Shown here piece by piece: positions 39,934 through 48,335 of a DNA stretch of 64,000 nucleotides. The notes beneath the pieces are model-generated. The model had not been told where the DNA came from, searched no databases, and saw only the letters and a program-made list of their open reading frames with translations. The first letter of the stretch is position 1. The number at the start of each line of letters is the position of its first letter. The DNA comes from Roseobacter sp. GAI101 (GTDB lineage: Bacteria > Pseudomonadota > Alphaproteobacteria > Rhodobacterales > Rhodobacteraceae), in NCBI RefSeq assembly GCF_000156335.1, contig NZ_DS999216.1, forward strand, positions 58,813-122,812, written 5' to 3'. Made by a program: the position numbers and the translations under genes.

Positions 39934-41397
39934 GTGGAATTATATTTGAAGGTGCGTCGCGCCCATTTTCAGGATGGGTTGAGCGGGCGGCAGATAGCTC
40001 GGGATTTTGGGATCAGCCGGGACAGTGTTGCGAAGATGTTGGCGCATTCTGAGCCGCCTGGATACCGGCGGACGGCGGCGATTAAACGCCCGAAGTTGGA
40101 TGCATATATCGATCAGATTGATCGGTGGTTGGCGGAAGACAAGATGCGCCCTCGTAAGCAGCGACACACATCCAAGCGCATTTTTGAACGGCTCCGTGAT
40201 GAATGCGGCTTCAACGGCGGGTACACCATCGTCAAAGATTATGTGCGCAACAAGAAGCGCGGTTCGCGTGAGATGTTCGTGCCGTTGAGCCATCCGCCCG
40301 GACATGCGCAGGCCGACTTTGGCGAAGCGTTGGTTGTGATTGGTGGCATTGAGCAGAAAGCCTATTTCTTCGCGCTGGATCTGCCGCATAGTGATGCCTG
40401 TTATGTCCGTGCCTATCCTGCCGCGAACACCGAGGCTTGGTTGGATGGGCATGTTCACGCGTTTGCGTTCTTTGGAGCGGTGCCACAGTCGGTGCTCTAC
40501 GACAATGACCGTTGCTTGGTTGCAAAGATCATGCCGAATGGCGAACGTCAGAGAACACAGCGGTTCAGCGCGATGCTGTCGCATTACGTGGTCCGAGACC
40601 GATACGGTCGCCCCGGAAAGGGGAACGATAAAGGTAAAGTCGAAGGTCTCGTCGGCTATTCTCGTCGTAACTTCATGGTACCAATGCCCCGCTTTGCGAG
40701 TTGGGCAGCGTTCAACGATTACCTCGAAGAACAGTGCTGCAAACGGCAAGCAGACATCTTGCGCGGCTATAAGATCAGCATCGGTGAACGATTGCAGGCT
40801 GATCTGGCTGCGATGCAGGGCTTGCCAGATGCGCCGTTTGAAGCTTGCGACCTGCGCAGTGGCCAGGTCACATCGACATCCGTGGTGCGCTATCGCGGCA
40901 ATGATTACTCAGTGCCGGTGGCCTTTGGTCACCGTGAGGTCTGGATAAAGGGATTTGTGGATCGGGTCGTTATTGGCTGCGCTGCTGAGGTGATTGCGCA
41001 GCATGTCAGGTCATACGACAAAGACGATATCACCTTTGACCCTGTGCATTATCTACGACTGATTGAGCGTAAGATCATGGCCTTTGATCAGGCAGCTCCG
41101 TTGCAAAACTGGAACCTACCTGATGCATTTTCAACGTTGCAACGGTTGTTGGAAGCGCGGCAGGGCAAGGCTGGGAAGCGCGAGTACGTGCAGGTCCTCC
41201 GTCTGCTGGAACGCTTTGAGATGGAGGTGCTGCACAATGCAGTCAAAGATGCGCTTCAAATGGGAGCCATCAGCTTTGATGCCATCAAACACCTTGTGCT
41301 ATGCCGCGTTGAACGCAGCAGCCTCGGTTGGATTTGGATCTCTATCCGTTTCTGCCCAGAACGCATGTCGCGACGACATCAGCCGCATCCTACATGA
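39934..41397 (+). CDS. istA: IS21 transposase IstA (C-terminus frameshifted)
   Basis: DDE transposase of the IS21 family. Begins MELYLKVRRAHFQDGLSGRQ, the usual IstA start; the GTG at 39934 is preferred over a TTG at 39919 because GGGG lies nine bases before it. Helix-turn-helix at about residues 15-40, catalytic core with QADFGEA, YDNDRCLV and KGKVEGLV. The expected tail, PRLDLDLYPFLPRTHVATTS through LLDGGGA, is encoded in another frame from about 41325 and ends in an ATGA overlap with istB at 41420. The literal frame ends at 41397 with an unrelated tail. One frameshift near 41320 therefore changes only about the last 25 residues, so activity may or may not be lost. Confidence 0.85.
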   Translation: MELYLKVRRAHFQDGLSGRQIARDFGISRDSVAKMLAHSEPPGYRRTAAIKRPKLDAYIDQIDRWLAEDKMRPRKQRHTSKRIFERLRDECGFNGGYTIVKDYVRNKKRGSREMFVPLSHPPGHAQADFGEALVVIGGIEQKAYFFALDLPHSDACYVRAYPAANTEAWLDGHVHAFAFFGAVPQSVLYDNDRCLVAKIMPNGERQRTQRFSAMLSHYVVRDRYGRPGKGNDKGKVEGLVGYSRRNFMVPMPRFASWAAFNDYLEEQCCKRQADILRGYKISIGERLQADLAAMQGLPDAPFEACDLRSGQVTSTSVVRYRGNDYSVPVAFGHREVWIKGFVDRVVIGCAAEVIAQHVRSYDKDDITFDPVHYLRLIERKIMAFDQAAPLQNWNLPDAFSTLQRLLEARQGKAGKREYVQVLRLLERFEMEVLHNAVKDALQMGAISFDAIKHLVLCRVERSSLGWIWISIRFCPERMSRRHQPHPT

Positions 41398-41419
41398 GCC
41401 TGCTGGATGGAGGTGGCGC

Positions 41420-42178
41420 ATGACCGATGCACCAGAACTGCTCTTGGCCAACCATCTCAAAACCCTGCGCTTACCGACCTTCCAGCGTGAACACGACAAG
41501 CTCGCGCGCATCTGTGCCGCGCAGGGCGTGGATCATGTCCGTTATTTGGCCCGGCTGACCGAGCTTGAACTGATCGACCGCGAACGCCGCATGGTCGAGC
41601 GCAGGATCAAATCGGCCAAGTTCCCAGCCGTCAAAAGCCTGGACAGTTTCGACTTCAAGGCAATCCCGTCGTTGAACAAGATGATGGTCTTGGATCTGGC
41701 GCGGTGTGATTGGGTCGAACGGCGGGAGAATGTCATCGCACTTGGCCCATCTGGCACTGGAAAGACCCACATCGCCCTCGGGTTGGGCCTGGCCGCCTGC
41801 CAAAAGGGCATGCCTGTCGCTTTTGTCACGGCGGCCTCACTGGTGAACGAGTTGATGGAAGCGCGAGACGAGAAACGGCTGCTGCGATTGCAACGCCAGC
41901 TCGCTAAGGTCAGCCTGTTGATCATCGATGAACTGGGTTTTGTGCCGCTCAGTAAAACAGGCGCTGAACTGCTGTTCGAACTGATCTCGCAACGCTACGA
42001 GCGTGGATCAACACTCATCACCAGCAACCTGCCGTTCGAAGAGTGGACAGAAACCTTCGGCACAGAACGACTGACCGGCGCATTACTGGATCGGCTGACA
42101 CACCACGTGAACATTCTGGAAATGAATGGTGAAAGCTACAGGCTCAATCAGAGCAAATCAAAGCGTACCAAAACTTAA
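41420..42178 (+). CDS. istB: IS21 ATPase IstB
   Basis: 252-residue AAA+ helper of IS21 transposition. Walker A is GPSGTGKTH at about residues 109-117, Walker B LLIIDELGF at about 171-179, followed by the conserved ITSNLPFEEW and LLDRLTHH blocks. The ATG overlaps the expected istA stop (ATGA). Length and motifs are complete, so the protein looks functional. Confidence 0.92.
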   Translation: MTDAPELLLANHLKTLRLPTFQREHDKLARICAAQGVDHVRYLARLTELELIDRERRMVERRIKSAKFPAVKSLDSFDFKAIPSLNKMMVLDLARCDWVERRENVIALGPSGTGKTHIALGLGLAACQKGMPVAFVTAASLVNELMEARDEKRLLRLQRQLAKVSLLIIDELGFVPLSKTGAELLFELISQRYERGSTLITSNLPFEEWTETFGTERLTGALLDRLTHHVNILEMNGESYRLNQSKSKRTKT

Positions 42179-42315
42179 CACATCATCAGGTTGGCCTGAC
42201 GGCCAACGCGCCATGGAACGTGCTTGCTACTTAATGGCATCACGCCCCAAGGCGCGTAACCAAGTGGCCGACTTTTGCTCCGCCCCAATGGCAGGTTGTT
42301 ACGCCGCCGTTGACA

Positions 42316-42806
42316 GCCTCCATGCTGTTTGACAAACGCCAACTGAGAACTTTACGGCTGAACCAGTCCATGATCGCAACCAGATACAGAAACCCGCGCC
42401 GCATAGGGATGTAGGAAATATCAACGCACCAGACCTGATTTGGCCGATCAATCGTCAGCCCCCGGAGCAGGTAGGGGTAAATCTTATGCTGGGGGTGTTT
42501 CTTGCTCGTGTTTGGCGTCTGATAAATAGGAACCAATCGCATAAGCCGCATCAGGCGGCGAACACGATGGCGACCGCATTTTTGACCATGACGCTGCATG
42601 TGTCGTGCCATTTGCCGAGATCCATACCATGGTGTTTCCAAGAACTGCTTGTCGATCAATTCCATGAACCCCAGGTTCTCAGCACTCTCGCCCTTTGGAG
42701 CGTAATACAGATTTGAACGTGCCAGCGACAGCATCTGGCATTGCCGCCGCACGCTGACCTTCGGATGGTTTCTTTCAATGCACATCTGCCTGCGATCCTT
42801 GCTCAA
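42316..42806 (-). pseudogene. IS3-family OrfB (transposase), truncated
   Basis: Starts MSKDRRQMCIERNHPKVSVR and reaches the first catalytic Asp (PNQVWCVDISYIPM) and the following FSRKVLSWRLSNSMEA. There the IS21 right end begins, and the remaining core with the second Asp and the Glu is missing. The literal frame runs on to 42240 through IS21 sequence. It overlaps orfA by four bases, the normal IS3 arrangement. Confidence 0.88.
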
Positions 42807-43084
42807 CGATCCCAGGCGCGTTTCAAAAAATCGCGCTCCACCACCAACTGACCAATCTTGGAATGAAGTTTGTCTATCGCAGCGTCATCGACCTGCGCTG
42901 GATCACCGCCTCGTTTAGAAAAACCCGCAGCCATATTCTTAATCGCGGCACGCTTCCAAGTCCCAATCTGCGTCGGATGCACGCCGTATTTTTTCGATAA
43001 CTCCGCCATTGTCATTTCTTCGCGGATCGCTTCAAGCGCAACCTTGGCCTTGAAATCAGGCGAATGGTTCTTTCGTTTCGTCAT
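42803..43084 (-). CDS. IS3-family OrfA
   Basis: 93-residue helix-turn-helix protein (MTKRKNHSPDFKAKVALEAI then LSKKYGVHPTQIGTWKR) with a C-terminal leucine-zipper-like helix (DKLHSKIGQLVVERDFLKRA). Intact in itself, but its partner orfB is truncated, so the element cannot move on its own. Confidence 0.88.
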   Translation of the reverse strand: MTKRKNHSPDFKAKVALEAIREEMTMAELSKKYGVHPTQIGTWKRAAIKNMAAGFSKRGGDPAQVDDAAIDKLHSKIGQLVVERDFLKRAWDR

Positions 43085-43120
43085 TTTGGATCATCTCTTT
43101 CACAAGTTGATCCACCTTAA

Positions 43121-43870
43121 CTACTGGTCCGAATTCCCGCGACCACCTCTAGCTTTGAGTCCCACGCACCTTTCGCCCATCCTGGAGAGCTGGCCGACAG
43201 GATGTCTTCCATCGCAAAGACGCATTACGGCCATGCCGGACGCGCCTTTGTGACCGAGCTCGTCAAGGATCATGACCGTCTGATCGATCGCGCCCGAGCC
43301 CTTCGCGAAGAGATTGTCTCCAACCTCACCGATATCGCTGACGATCCGCAAGTGCGGCGGGTCGCCGAGCGTTTTGCACTGGCCGGTGCGGCGGGCATCC
43401 TTGCAGTGGAGCTCGGGGTTCTGCCGATGCAGAGCGGCAGCATTCAAGAAGCGACCGCAACCTGTTTCGATGCCTGGAAGGCTCATCGGGGAGGGACAAA
43501 ATCTGAGGAGGAACTGAACGCTCTCCGGGACCTCAAGCATTTCTTCGAAGCGCATGGCGCGGCTCGTTTCGAACGTATCGTCCAGAAGGATCCAGACATG
43601 GATTGCCAGAAAAGCGATGATTTCGCGGTTCGGGATCGTTGCGGATACCGCGTACAGAATGGCGACGGTTCATGGCTTTACTACGTCCTGCCTGAAGCGT
43701 GGAGCCGTGAAGTTTGCGGCGATCATGCGCCGAGCTTTATGGCCAAGATCGCCAACGAGTCAGGGGCATTGTTACCGGGAGATGGCCGGCACCTTCAAAA
43801 AAAGGTTAAGTTGCCGGATTACCCCTCCCAGACGAGAGTCTACGCGTTGCATCCTGACCTGATTCCTTGA
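43121..43870 (+). pseudogene. DUF927 helicase/primase-like protein, C-terminal fragment
   Basis: Open from the IS3 boundary. The product reads LVRIPATTSSFESHAPFAH, then THYGHAGRAFVTELVKDHD at about residue 34, a FALAGAAGILAVELGVLP segment, LRDLKHFFEAHGAARFE, and at the end YVLPEAWSREVC followed by a DGRHLQKKVKLP block. This is the C-terminal part of DUF927-domain proteins, which are large ATPase/primase-like proteins of mobile elements; here roughly the first half is missing. The ATG at 43202 is simply the first in-frame ATG and probably not a real start. Family assignment is from recalled family features. Confidence 0.75.
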
Positions 43871-43878
43871 TTGCAATT

Positions 43879-43904
43879 GCGCCACCCTGAGGACGGGGTG
43901 GCGC
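43879..43904 (+). terminator. Hairpin after the DUF927 fragment
   Basis: GCGCCACCC (43879-43887) pairs perfectly with GGGTGGCGC (43896-43904), eight bases after the stop codon. Only a short T-run follows (GTTTAAT), so termination is likely but not certain. Confidence 0.6.
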
Positions 43905-43905
43905 G

Positions 43906-43953
43906 TGATCGTTTAATAATGCAATCGAGATTCCAACAATTGTTAAACGATCA
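43906..43953. promoter_or_regulatory. 11-bp inverted repeat
   Basis: TGATCGTTTAA (43906-43916) and TTAAACGATCA (43943-43953) are perfect inverted copies 26 bp apart. They lie directly after the DUF927 terminator hairpin and about 210 bp before the next small gene. Operator or end of a lost element are both possible. Confidence 0.45.
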
Positions 43954-44165
43954 GTGAGGGAGAGAAGTAGGCCCCTTTTTTCGGACCGGGATAATTGTCT
44001 CGGGTCACGTCCGTCAAGGTGGTGTAATTTGCGAGATGGCCTGAGGGATTCAGTGAGCCGAACGATCGAGGTCTCGGAGAACCGTGAAGGATGAAATTCA
44101 CTCTTTACAGGAGAGGTATTTCCATCGCATGTTAATAGTGAAATTAATAATTACAGGATTTAGCC

Positions 44166-44357
44166 ATGAGGAAGACCAAGCGAGAATACCTCAAAATGTG
44201 CCAGTCAGAAGGCGTAGATTTGCTTCATATAGGACACACCGGCAGTGGCCATATTCGGCTCGAATTCGACGCGGGCTGCGTCATCGCCTCATCCACACCA
44301 TCTGACTATCGCGCAACCCGCAAGGTCCGCGCCGATATTCGCAACTTTCATCGATAA
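44166..44357 (+). CDS. Small protein, HicA-like appearance
   Basis: 63 residues: MRKTKREYLKMCQSEGVDL, then HTGSGHIRLEF at about 24-34 and SSTPSDYRATRKVRADIR near the C-terminus. The pattern of a first helix, a GxGHxR-type strand pair and a basic last helix resembles phage and plasmid proteins with the HicA/YcfA RNA-binding fold, but the resemblance is weak and no HicB partner follows. CAGGA lies upstream of the ATG. It is 11 bp ahead of the next gene and probably co-transcribed with it. Confidence 0.6.
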   Translation: MRKTKREYLKMCQSEGVDLLHIGHTGSGHIRLEFDAGCVIASSTPSDYRATRKVRADIRNFHR

Positions 44358-44368
44358 AGGACGCATCC

Positions 44369-45370
44369 ATGAAAACTGATAGCCTTCCGTCACAGATGTC
44401 CGCACACCAACGCCGAGATGCTTGGTATGCTGAAGAAATCCCTCACGCTCGTTACTTGCGTGATTATGACCTCCCACTGAAGGAAGCGCTCTTCCTTTGC
44501 CTTAACGAACTCGAAGGGCTTCTGGGGGCAGAAGCGGTCGACACCAAAATCTCCGCCATTGTTCCGGGAAACCAACCAATGGACTGGGATTGGAAAGCAC
44601 TGCCCTTCGATGGCAATGTGTCGCCGGTCTCAGGTGGGTGGGAATGCACCAAATTTCTTGATGACGCTGGGCTATATGGCCTTTTGGGTGCAGCACCTTC
44701 GGCTATTCCATTTAAAACGAGAAAAAGTTGGGTTGCAGCACTCCCCCTAAAACTCGGCGACTGGCGGCGGAACGTGCGATTGGGTAAAGACGCGAACAAC
44801 ATTTTGTTGCTCATTGATTTGGCCCTGTCTCGGCATGCGATGGATACTGGTCTCAGCCTTGCGTCCATTTCCAGCGATGATTTGGAGGAAGAAGGCGAGG
44901 TGAGCATACCTGCCCTCGCAGTCTTTGGCGGCGTGTCCGAGGGACGAATCCGCAACCTGTTGACAAGCGGGGAAAGCTGCCTCGTGCGAAAGTCTGGACA
45001 CTCTGTCACGGCGAGCAGCGCCAAGGAATGGCTTGCGGGCCGTAAGGAGTTTTACCCGTCCATTTGGGATTTGCCCGAAGACGAGAAACCCGAACCACAA
45101 GAACTCGATTTTTCAGGCGAAGTTGTTTTCGTTCCGGTGGCTTCCGACGGCGGCACGTTTCACCCGGGGCTCGCGCGCAATGGCAAGTACACAGTCGGAG
45201 CAAAGGGGGATGAAGTCCAGTTCGCTCAATTCCAAGATGCACTCAGCGCACTTCATAAGATGTCCACACCCCGCTGGCGCCGCCCGAACATGCAGGGAAA
45301 CTGGGGAATCGTTTCTGGCAAAGATTGGAAAAGGGTAGAGCGCCATACTCTCGGCACGTCTTTAAATTAG
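44369..45370 (+). CDS. Hypothetical protein with an HTH-like segment
   Basis: 333 residues, not recognised. Three parts can be seen: an N-terminal alpha-rich region (1-165) with no known motif; a middle segment (about 178-232) with IPALAVFGGVSEGRIRNLL and ASSAKEWLAGRKEFYPSIW that looks like an excisionase or MerR-like helix-turn-helix; and a C-terminal block (about 265-325) with ARNGKYTVGAKGDEVQF and RWRRPNMQGNWGIVSG, which has the look of a conserved domain. AAAGGA precedes the ATG. It follows the 63-residue gene by 11 bp, and the Cys-rich broken frame lies 25 bp downstream, suggesting a small operon of unknown job. Confidence 0.7.
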   Translation: MKTDSLPSQMSAHQRRDAWYAEEIPHARYLRDYDLPLKEALFLCLNELEGLLGAEAVDTKISAIVPGNQPMDWDWKALPFDGNVSPVSGGWECTKFLDDAGLYGLLGAAPSAIPFKTRKSWVAALPLKLGDWRRNVRLGKDANNILLLIDLALSRHAMDTGLSLASISSDDLEEEGEVSIPALAVFGGVSEGRIRNLLTSGESCLVRKSGHSVTASSAKEWLAGRKEFYPSIWDLPEDEKPEPQELDFSGEVVFVPVASDGGTFHPGLARNGKYTVGAKGDEVQFAQFQDALSALHKMSTPRWRRPNMQGNWGIVSGKDWKRVERHTLGTSLN

Positions 45371-45395
45371 CCACGTCGAACGAAGGAAAGTCAAA

Positions 45396-45542
45396 ATGAC
45401 CCAGCAATAATGCTCAGAATGCTACGCAACGGTTTATATTGACAGCAAAGGCGATGCAGACGGCGTTAATGCTTGTTGCTTGTGCTCCTGACGTGCCGAC
45501 ACCAAGCACCAAGAGGAAGACGACGACTATTGGGATGATTGA
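45396..45542 (+). pseudogene. Small Cys-rich reading frame with two in-frame stops
   Basis: A good Shine-Dalgarno (GAAGGAAAG) leads to ATG at 45396. The frame reads MTQQ, TAA, then CSECYATVYIDSKGDADG and VNACCLCS, TGA, and finally RADTKHQEEDDDYWDD before the last stop. The Cys pattern (CxxC ... CCxC) suggests a zinc-ribbon, and the acidic tail looks protein-like, so this is probably a recently broken small gene. Confidence 0.45.
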
Positions 45543-45909
45543 TAAAGGGTGTCCATGCCAATGGCTTGTGGGCCGGACAATTCCTGTCCTGATCTGAATT
45601 CAGCGTTTTGATGAAAGTGTTTGCCTTTGGTACGGGCGCTTGGTTGGGGCCCAAACCCGACCTTGACTGAGTCAGGCCACGCTGCAGCGCGGCTTCACCG
45701 AACCGGCCATTCGTGCATCATGCAGCATTTTCAGGTGGTGAGTGGCGGCAGTGCGGGACGAACCGGACGTCCGCATTCGCTTGTCGAAAGTCCGCTTACA
45801 TTTTAGATCGGGCAGATGCACGGCATCTTTTCGCCCCTTGCGACGGAATTTCCCATGCGCCAGCAAGAGAAGCTTCCTGCACAGACGTTCATGCTCTACC
45901 AAAAGTGAC
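45543..45909. other. Intergenic stretch before the IclR gene
   Basis: No gene recognised. The IclR reading frame is open upstream to 45742, but that extension has no recognisable family sequence and is not included in the gene. The stretch presumably holds the IclR promoter. Confidence 0.5.
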
Positions 45910-46695
45910 ATGACACCTGCACCTTCAAAGATAGTACGCTCGGTGGAGCGAACCTTGCGTATCCTCGAGTTGATGAACCGCGCGCCAGTTGTCCGGGTGC
46001 AGTACCTGTCAGAGGAGACGGGTTTACCGGCACCCACCGTCGTGCGTCTGCTCGAAACGCTCATGGTGGCGGGCTATGTGCGCAAGATTGGACGGCAAGC
46101 GGGATACTGCGTGACCGAGAAGGTCGCGGCCTTCGGGGCAGGGCATCACGGATTGCCGCAAGTCTTCGAAGTTGCCAGAGCCGCGGCGGAGGACCTGACG
46201 CAGCGCACGCGCTGGCCCACAGCGCTGGCAACGCTGGACGTGGACGCGCTGGTGATCCGTTTTTCAACGATCCCGATAAGTCCTTTGTCTCATTACCAAT
46301 CGACGATTAATCGCCGCATGACCCTGCTCGAATACGCCCACGGGCGTGCCTACCTTGGCTTCTGCCCAGCGGAGGAACGCCAGCATCTGGTGGCGCTGCT
46401 GCAAAAGTCGGCGTCCAGCGAGAAAGAAGTCGAGGCCATTTCGCAACGTGCCGCATCGGTTGTTTCGCTGACACGGGCGAGCGGCTTTGGCGAACGAATG
46501 GGAAACGTCCAGCCCGAGACCCATTCCATAGCGGTGCCATTGCGCATGGGTGAGAAATTGGTCGGCACACTCGGCATCACCTATTTTGCAAAGTCGCAGG
46601 TGGACGTGAACGCTTTGAAGGTTGAGTTGCGCGAGGCGGCTGATGCCTGTGAGGCAGGACGCCTGCCTCAGTCGGACGCGACGTCTTTGGGGTAG
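45910..46695 (+). CDS. IclR-family transcriptional regulator
   Basis: 261 residues. N-terminal winged helix (SVERTLRILELMNRAPVVRV, then GLPAPTVVRLLETLMVAGYV, about 10-58) followed by the IclR effector domain (about 75-245, with PTALATLDVDALVIR and SIAVPLRMGEKLVGTLGITY). ATG at 45910 was chosen because IclR proteins start shortly before the winged helix. IclR proteins commonly control aromatic catabolic genes. It is about 2.8 kb before the ring-cleavage operon and convergent with the flavodoxin-like gene, whose 3' end it overlaps by 28 bp. Confidence 0.88.
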   Translation: MTPAPSKIVRSVERTLRILELMNRAPVVRVQYLSEETGLPAPTVVRLLETLMVAGYVRKIGRQAGYCVTEKVAAFGAGHHGLPQVFEVARAAAEDLTQRTRWPTALATLDVDALVIRFSTIPISPLSHYQSTINRRMTLLEYAHGRAYLGFCPAEERQHLVALLQKSASSEKEVEAISQRAASVVSLTRASGFGERMGNVQPETHSIAVPLRMGEKLVGTLGITYFAKSQVDVNALKVELREAADACEAGRLPQSDATSLG

Positions 46696-47267
46696 ACTGT
46701 TTTTGTGCGATTGTCGTCCCTGCCAGACGCCACGATGCTCGGTGCGGCGTGGCGCAAGTGCTTGATGTAGGCGCGGGTCGACGCGTCCACAGTGGTATCG
46801 TCCAGCTCCCGCACGCCAGTTAGCGCGAAAAACGGGAGGTAGTGCATACCGGTGTGCACGGCCATCAGTTCGAACGGCACAGTGACTTCTTCCAGCGTGC
46901 GGCCATAGCGGCCGCCGGGCGCATAGTCGCGGGCGTTCGACCCGGTGGAAAACGCGATGCCAAGAGTCTTTAACCGCAGCGCCCGCCCGCCCGGACCATA
47001 GGCCCAGCCGCGCTTCATTATCTCCGTCTGCCAGACCGACAGCAGGGGTGGGCACGAATACCACGTCAGAGGAAACTGCAACACGATGCGGTCGTGATCA
47101 GTGATCAACTGCCGCTCTGCCGCGCCGTCGATGATTCCATCGGGATAGCACGCGTAAATATCATGCAGCTTGATGTCGCATGCGGAGTGGATGGCGTCAG
47201 CCCATTTTCGGCTGATGCGGCTGCGGGTCATGTCTGGGTGGGCAAGGATGACGAGCGTTCTTGTCAT
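46668..47267 (-). CDS. Flavodoxin-fold NAD(P)H oxidoreductase (MdaB/KefF-like)
   Basis: 199 residues. Starts MTRTLVILAHPDMTRSRISR, the FMN-phosphate loop of the flavodoxin-like NAD(P)H dehydrogenase family; then IVLQFPLTWYSCPPLLSVWQ at about 76-95 and a GIAFSTGSNARDYAPGGRYG block at about 118-137 characteristic of KefF/MdaB-type quinone reductases. The ATG at 47267 has GGGAG just upstream; a longer in-frame start at 47318 lacks this. Likely role: two-electron reduction of quinones formed from catechol-type intermediates, inferred from context. Confidence 0.8.
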   Translation of the reverse strand: MTRTLVILAHPDMTRSRISRKWADAIHSACDIKLHDIYACYPDGIIDGAAERQLITDHDRIVLQFPLTWYSCPPLLSVWQTEIMKRGWAYGPGGRALRLKTLGIAFSTGSNARDYAPGGRYGRTLEEVTVPFELMAVHTGMHYLPFFALTGVRELDDTTVDASTRAYIKHLRHAAPSIVASGRDDNRTKTVYPKDVASD

Positions 47268-47426
47268 GATGGGTCTCCCTTTCGCCACCGTCATCCCACC
47301 CGAGGAGCGTTTGCTCAAATAGTCTGAGCTCTAATTTCGCAGTGTGGAATTTCTGCGCGTTTCACGTGCGCCTTCCGGACAGCAGTGCGAAACAGGCCAC
47401 AACCACGACATCACGCAGGACCCTTT

Positions 47427-48335
47427 ATGTTTGACGACAGCGACCCGCGCAAAGCACTAACGTCTATGGCAAAAGAACGGAGCTTTTCCGGCCCGTTCTG
47501 CCCCCCCGAGGTGGGCCACTTCAGTCAGACGCCCCCACAGGAAACCGGCACTGGTTGGCGCGCGTGGATGATGCGCTGCACCAATCTGGTGGTAAGGCTG
47601 GTCGAGGTTGACGGGACTGCGTCCTTCACCCGTAGGGGCCAGATCGATGAATACATGGTCCTGTCTACCGATCCTGCGGTCCGAATTGACATCGAAACCT
47701 CTGATGGGGTGGTGACGGATCATCCAGGATATCACCTGTTCATCGTGCCGCCGGGGGACAGCACGATGACCATCCGGGGCAAGGGCCAAGTGAGCTTTCT
47801 CTTCACCACGCGCTCTGCCGATCTGGTGGCGCAGTGCAGCAACCCCGAAGTTGTCGTGAACACCAACATCCCGCCGTTCCAGCAATGGCCCGATCCGGTG
47901 GGCGGTTTTCGGCTGCGCGCCTATGACCTTGATGTGCCCGAACGGGAGGGCCGCTTTGGCCGGCTTTTCCGGTGTACGACAATGATGGTGAACGTGTTGC
48001 CGCGCTTAACTGCGCCGCGTGATGCCTCCAAAGTCTCGCCGCATTACCACGCCAGCTTTGAGCAGATCAGCCTGACGCTGGAGGGGGATTTCGAGCATTT
48101 TCTGCGCTGGCCCTGGACCTCGGACATGGGCGAATGGCGCGAGGACATGCACATCCGATGTTCGAGCCCGTCGGTCACCATACTACCGCCGCCCGCGATC
48201 CACACGACGCTTTGGGTGTCGCCGCAGACGCAGATCGTTGATATTTTCTCGCCGCCGCGCATGGATTTTTCGATGAAGGACGGTTGGGTGCTGAACGCCG
48301 ACGATTACCCGGCGGCGCGTCTTGATACCGAATAA
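47427..48335 (+). CDS. Cupin-like protein of unknown function
   Basis: 302 residues from ATG 47427, with CAGGA upstream. Two beta-barrel halves are apparent. The first contains a YHLFIVPPGDSTMTIRGKGQ strand set. The second carries SPHYHASFEQISLTLEGDFEH, a cupin metal-site pattern with two His and a Glu/Gln, and ends in PPPAIHTTLWVSPQTQIVDIF with another His. This suggests a metal-dependent cupin, possibly an oxygenase or isomerase. The gene is convergent with the TetR gene: the stop codons are adjacent (48333-48338). The exact reaction is unknown. Confidence 0.7.
   Translation: MFDDSDPRKALTSMAKERSFSGPFCPPEVGHFSQTPPQETGTGWRAWMMRCTNLVVRLVEVDGTASFTRRGQIDEYMVLSTDPAVRIDIETSDGVVTDHPGYHLFIVPPGDSTMTIRGKGQVSFLFTTRSADLVAQCSNPEVVVNTNIPPFQQWPDPVGGFRLRAYDLDVPEREGRFGRLFRCTTMMVNVLPRLTAPRDASKVSPHYHASFEQISLTLEGDFEHFLRWPWTSDMGEWREDMHIRCSSPSVTILPPPAIHTTLWVSPQTQIVDIFSPPRMDFSMKDGWVLNADDYPAARLDTE

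Larger units (their letters stand above)
39817..42315 (+). mobile_element. IS21-family element
   Basis: About 2.5 kb. The left end begins TGTGATCGGCGGAGCAATA at 39817. The right end, read inward, begins TGTCAACGGCGGCGTAACAA at 42315. A second internal repeat, (A)AAAGTCGGCCACTT(T)GG, is found near both ends (about 39880 and 42268), as is typical for IS21. It carries istA and istB. The right end interrupts an IS3-family transposase gene, whose missing part is not found on the left side. Confidence 0.85.
42316..43120 (-). mobile_element. IS3-family element, truncated by IS21
   Basis: Contains orfA and the first two thirds of orfB on the minus strand. The 3' part is cut off exactly at the IS21 terminus (42315). 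The outer end lies near 43120, where a truncated DUF927 gene begins. Confidence 0.75.

Noticed and set aside
41063..41419. N-terminal extension of IstB back to 41063
   Set aside because: This segment is istA sequence in another frame; the real start is the ATG at 41420 overlapping the expected istA stop.
45408..45491. Selenoprotein or programmed stop readthrough in the small Cys-rich frame
   Set aside because: No selenocysteine insertion hairpin was evident and an upstream TAA also interrupts the frame, so decay explains it more simply.
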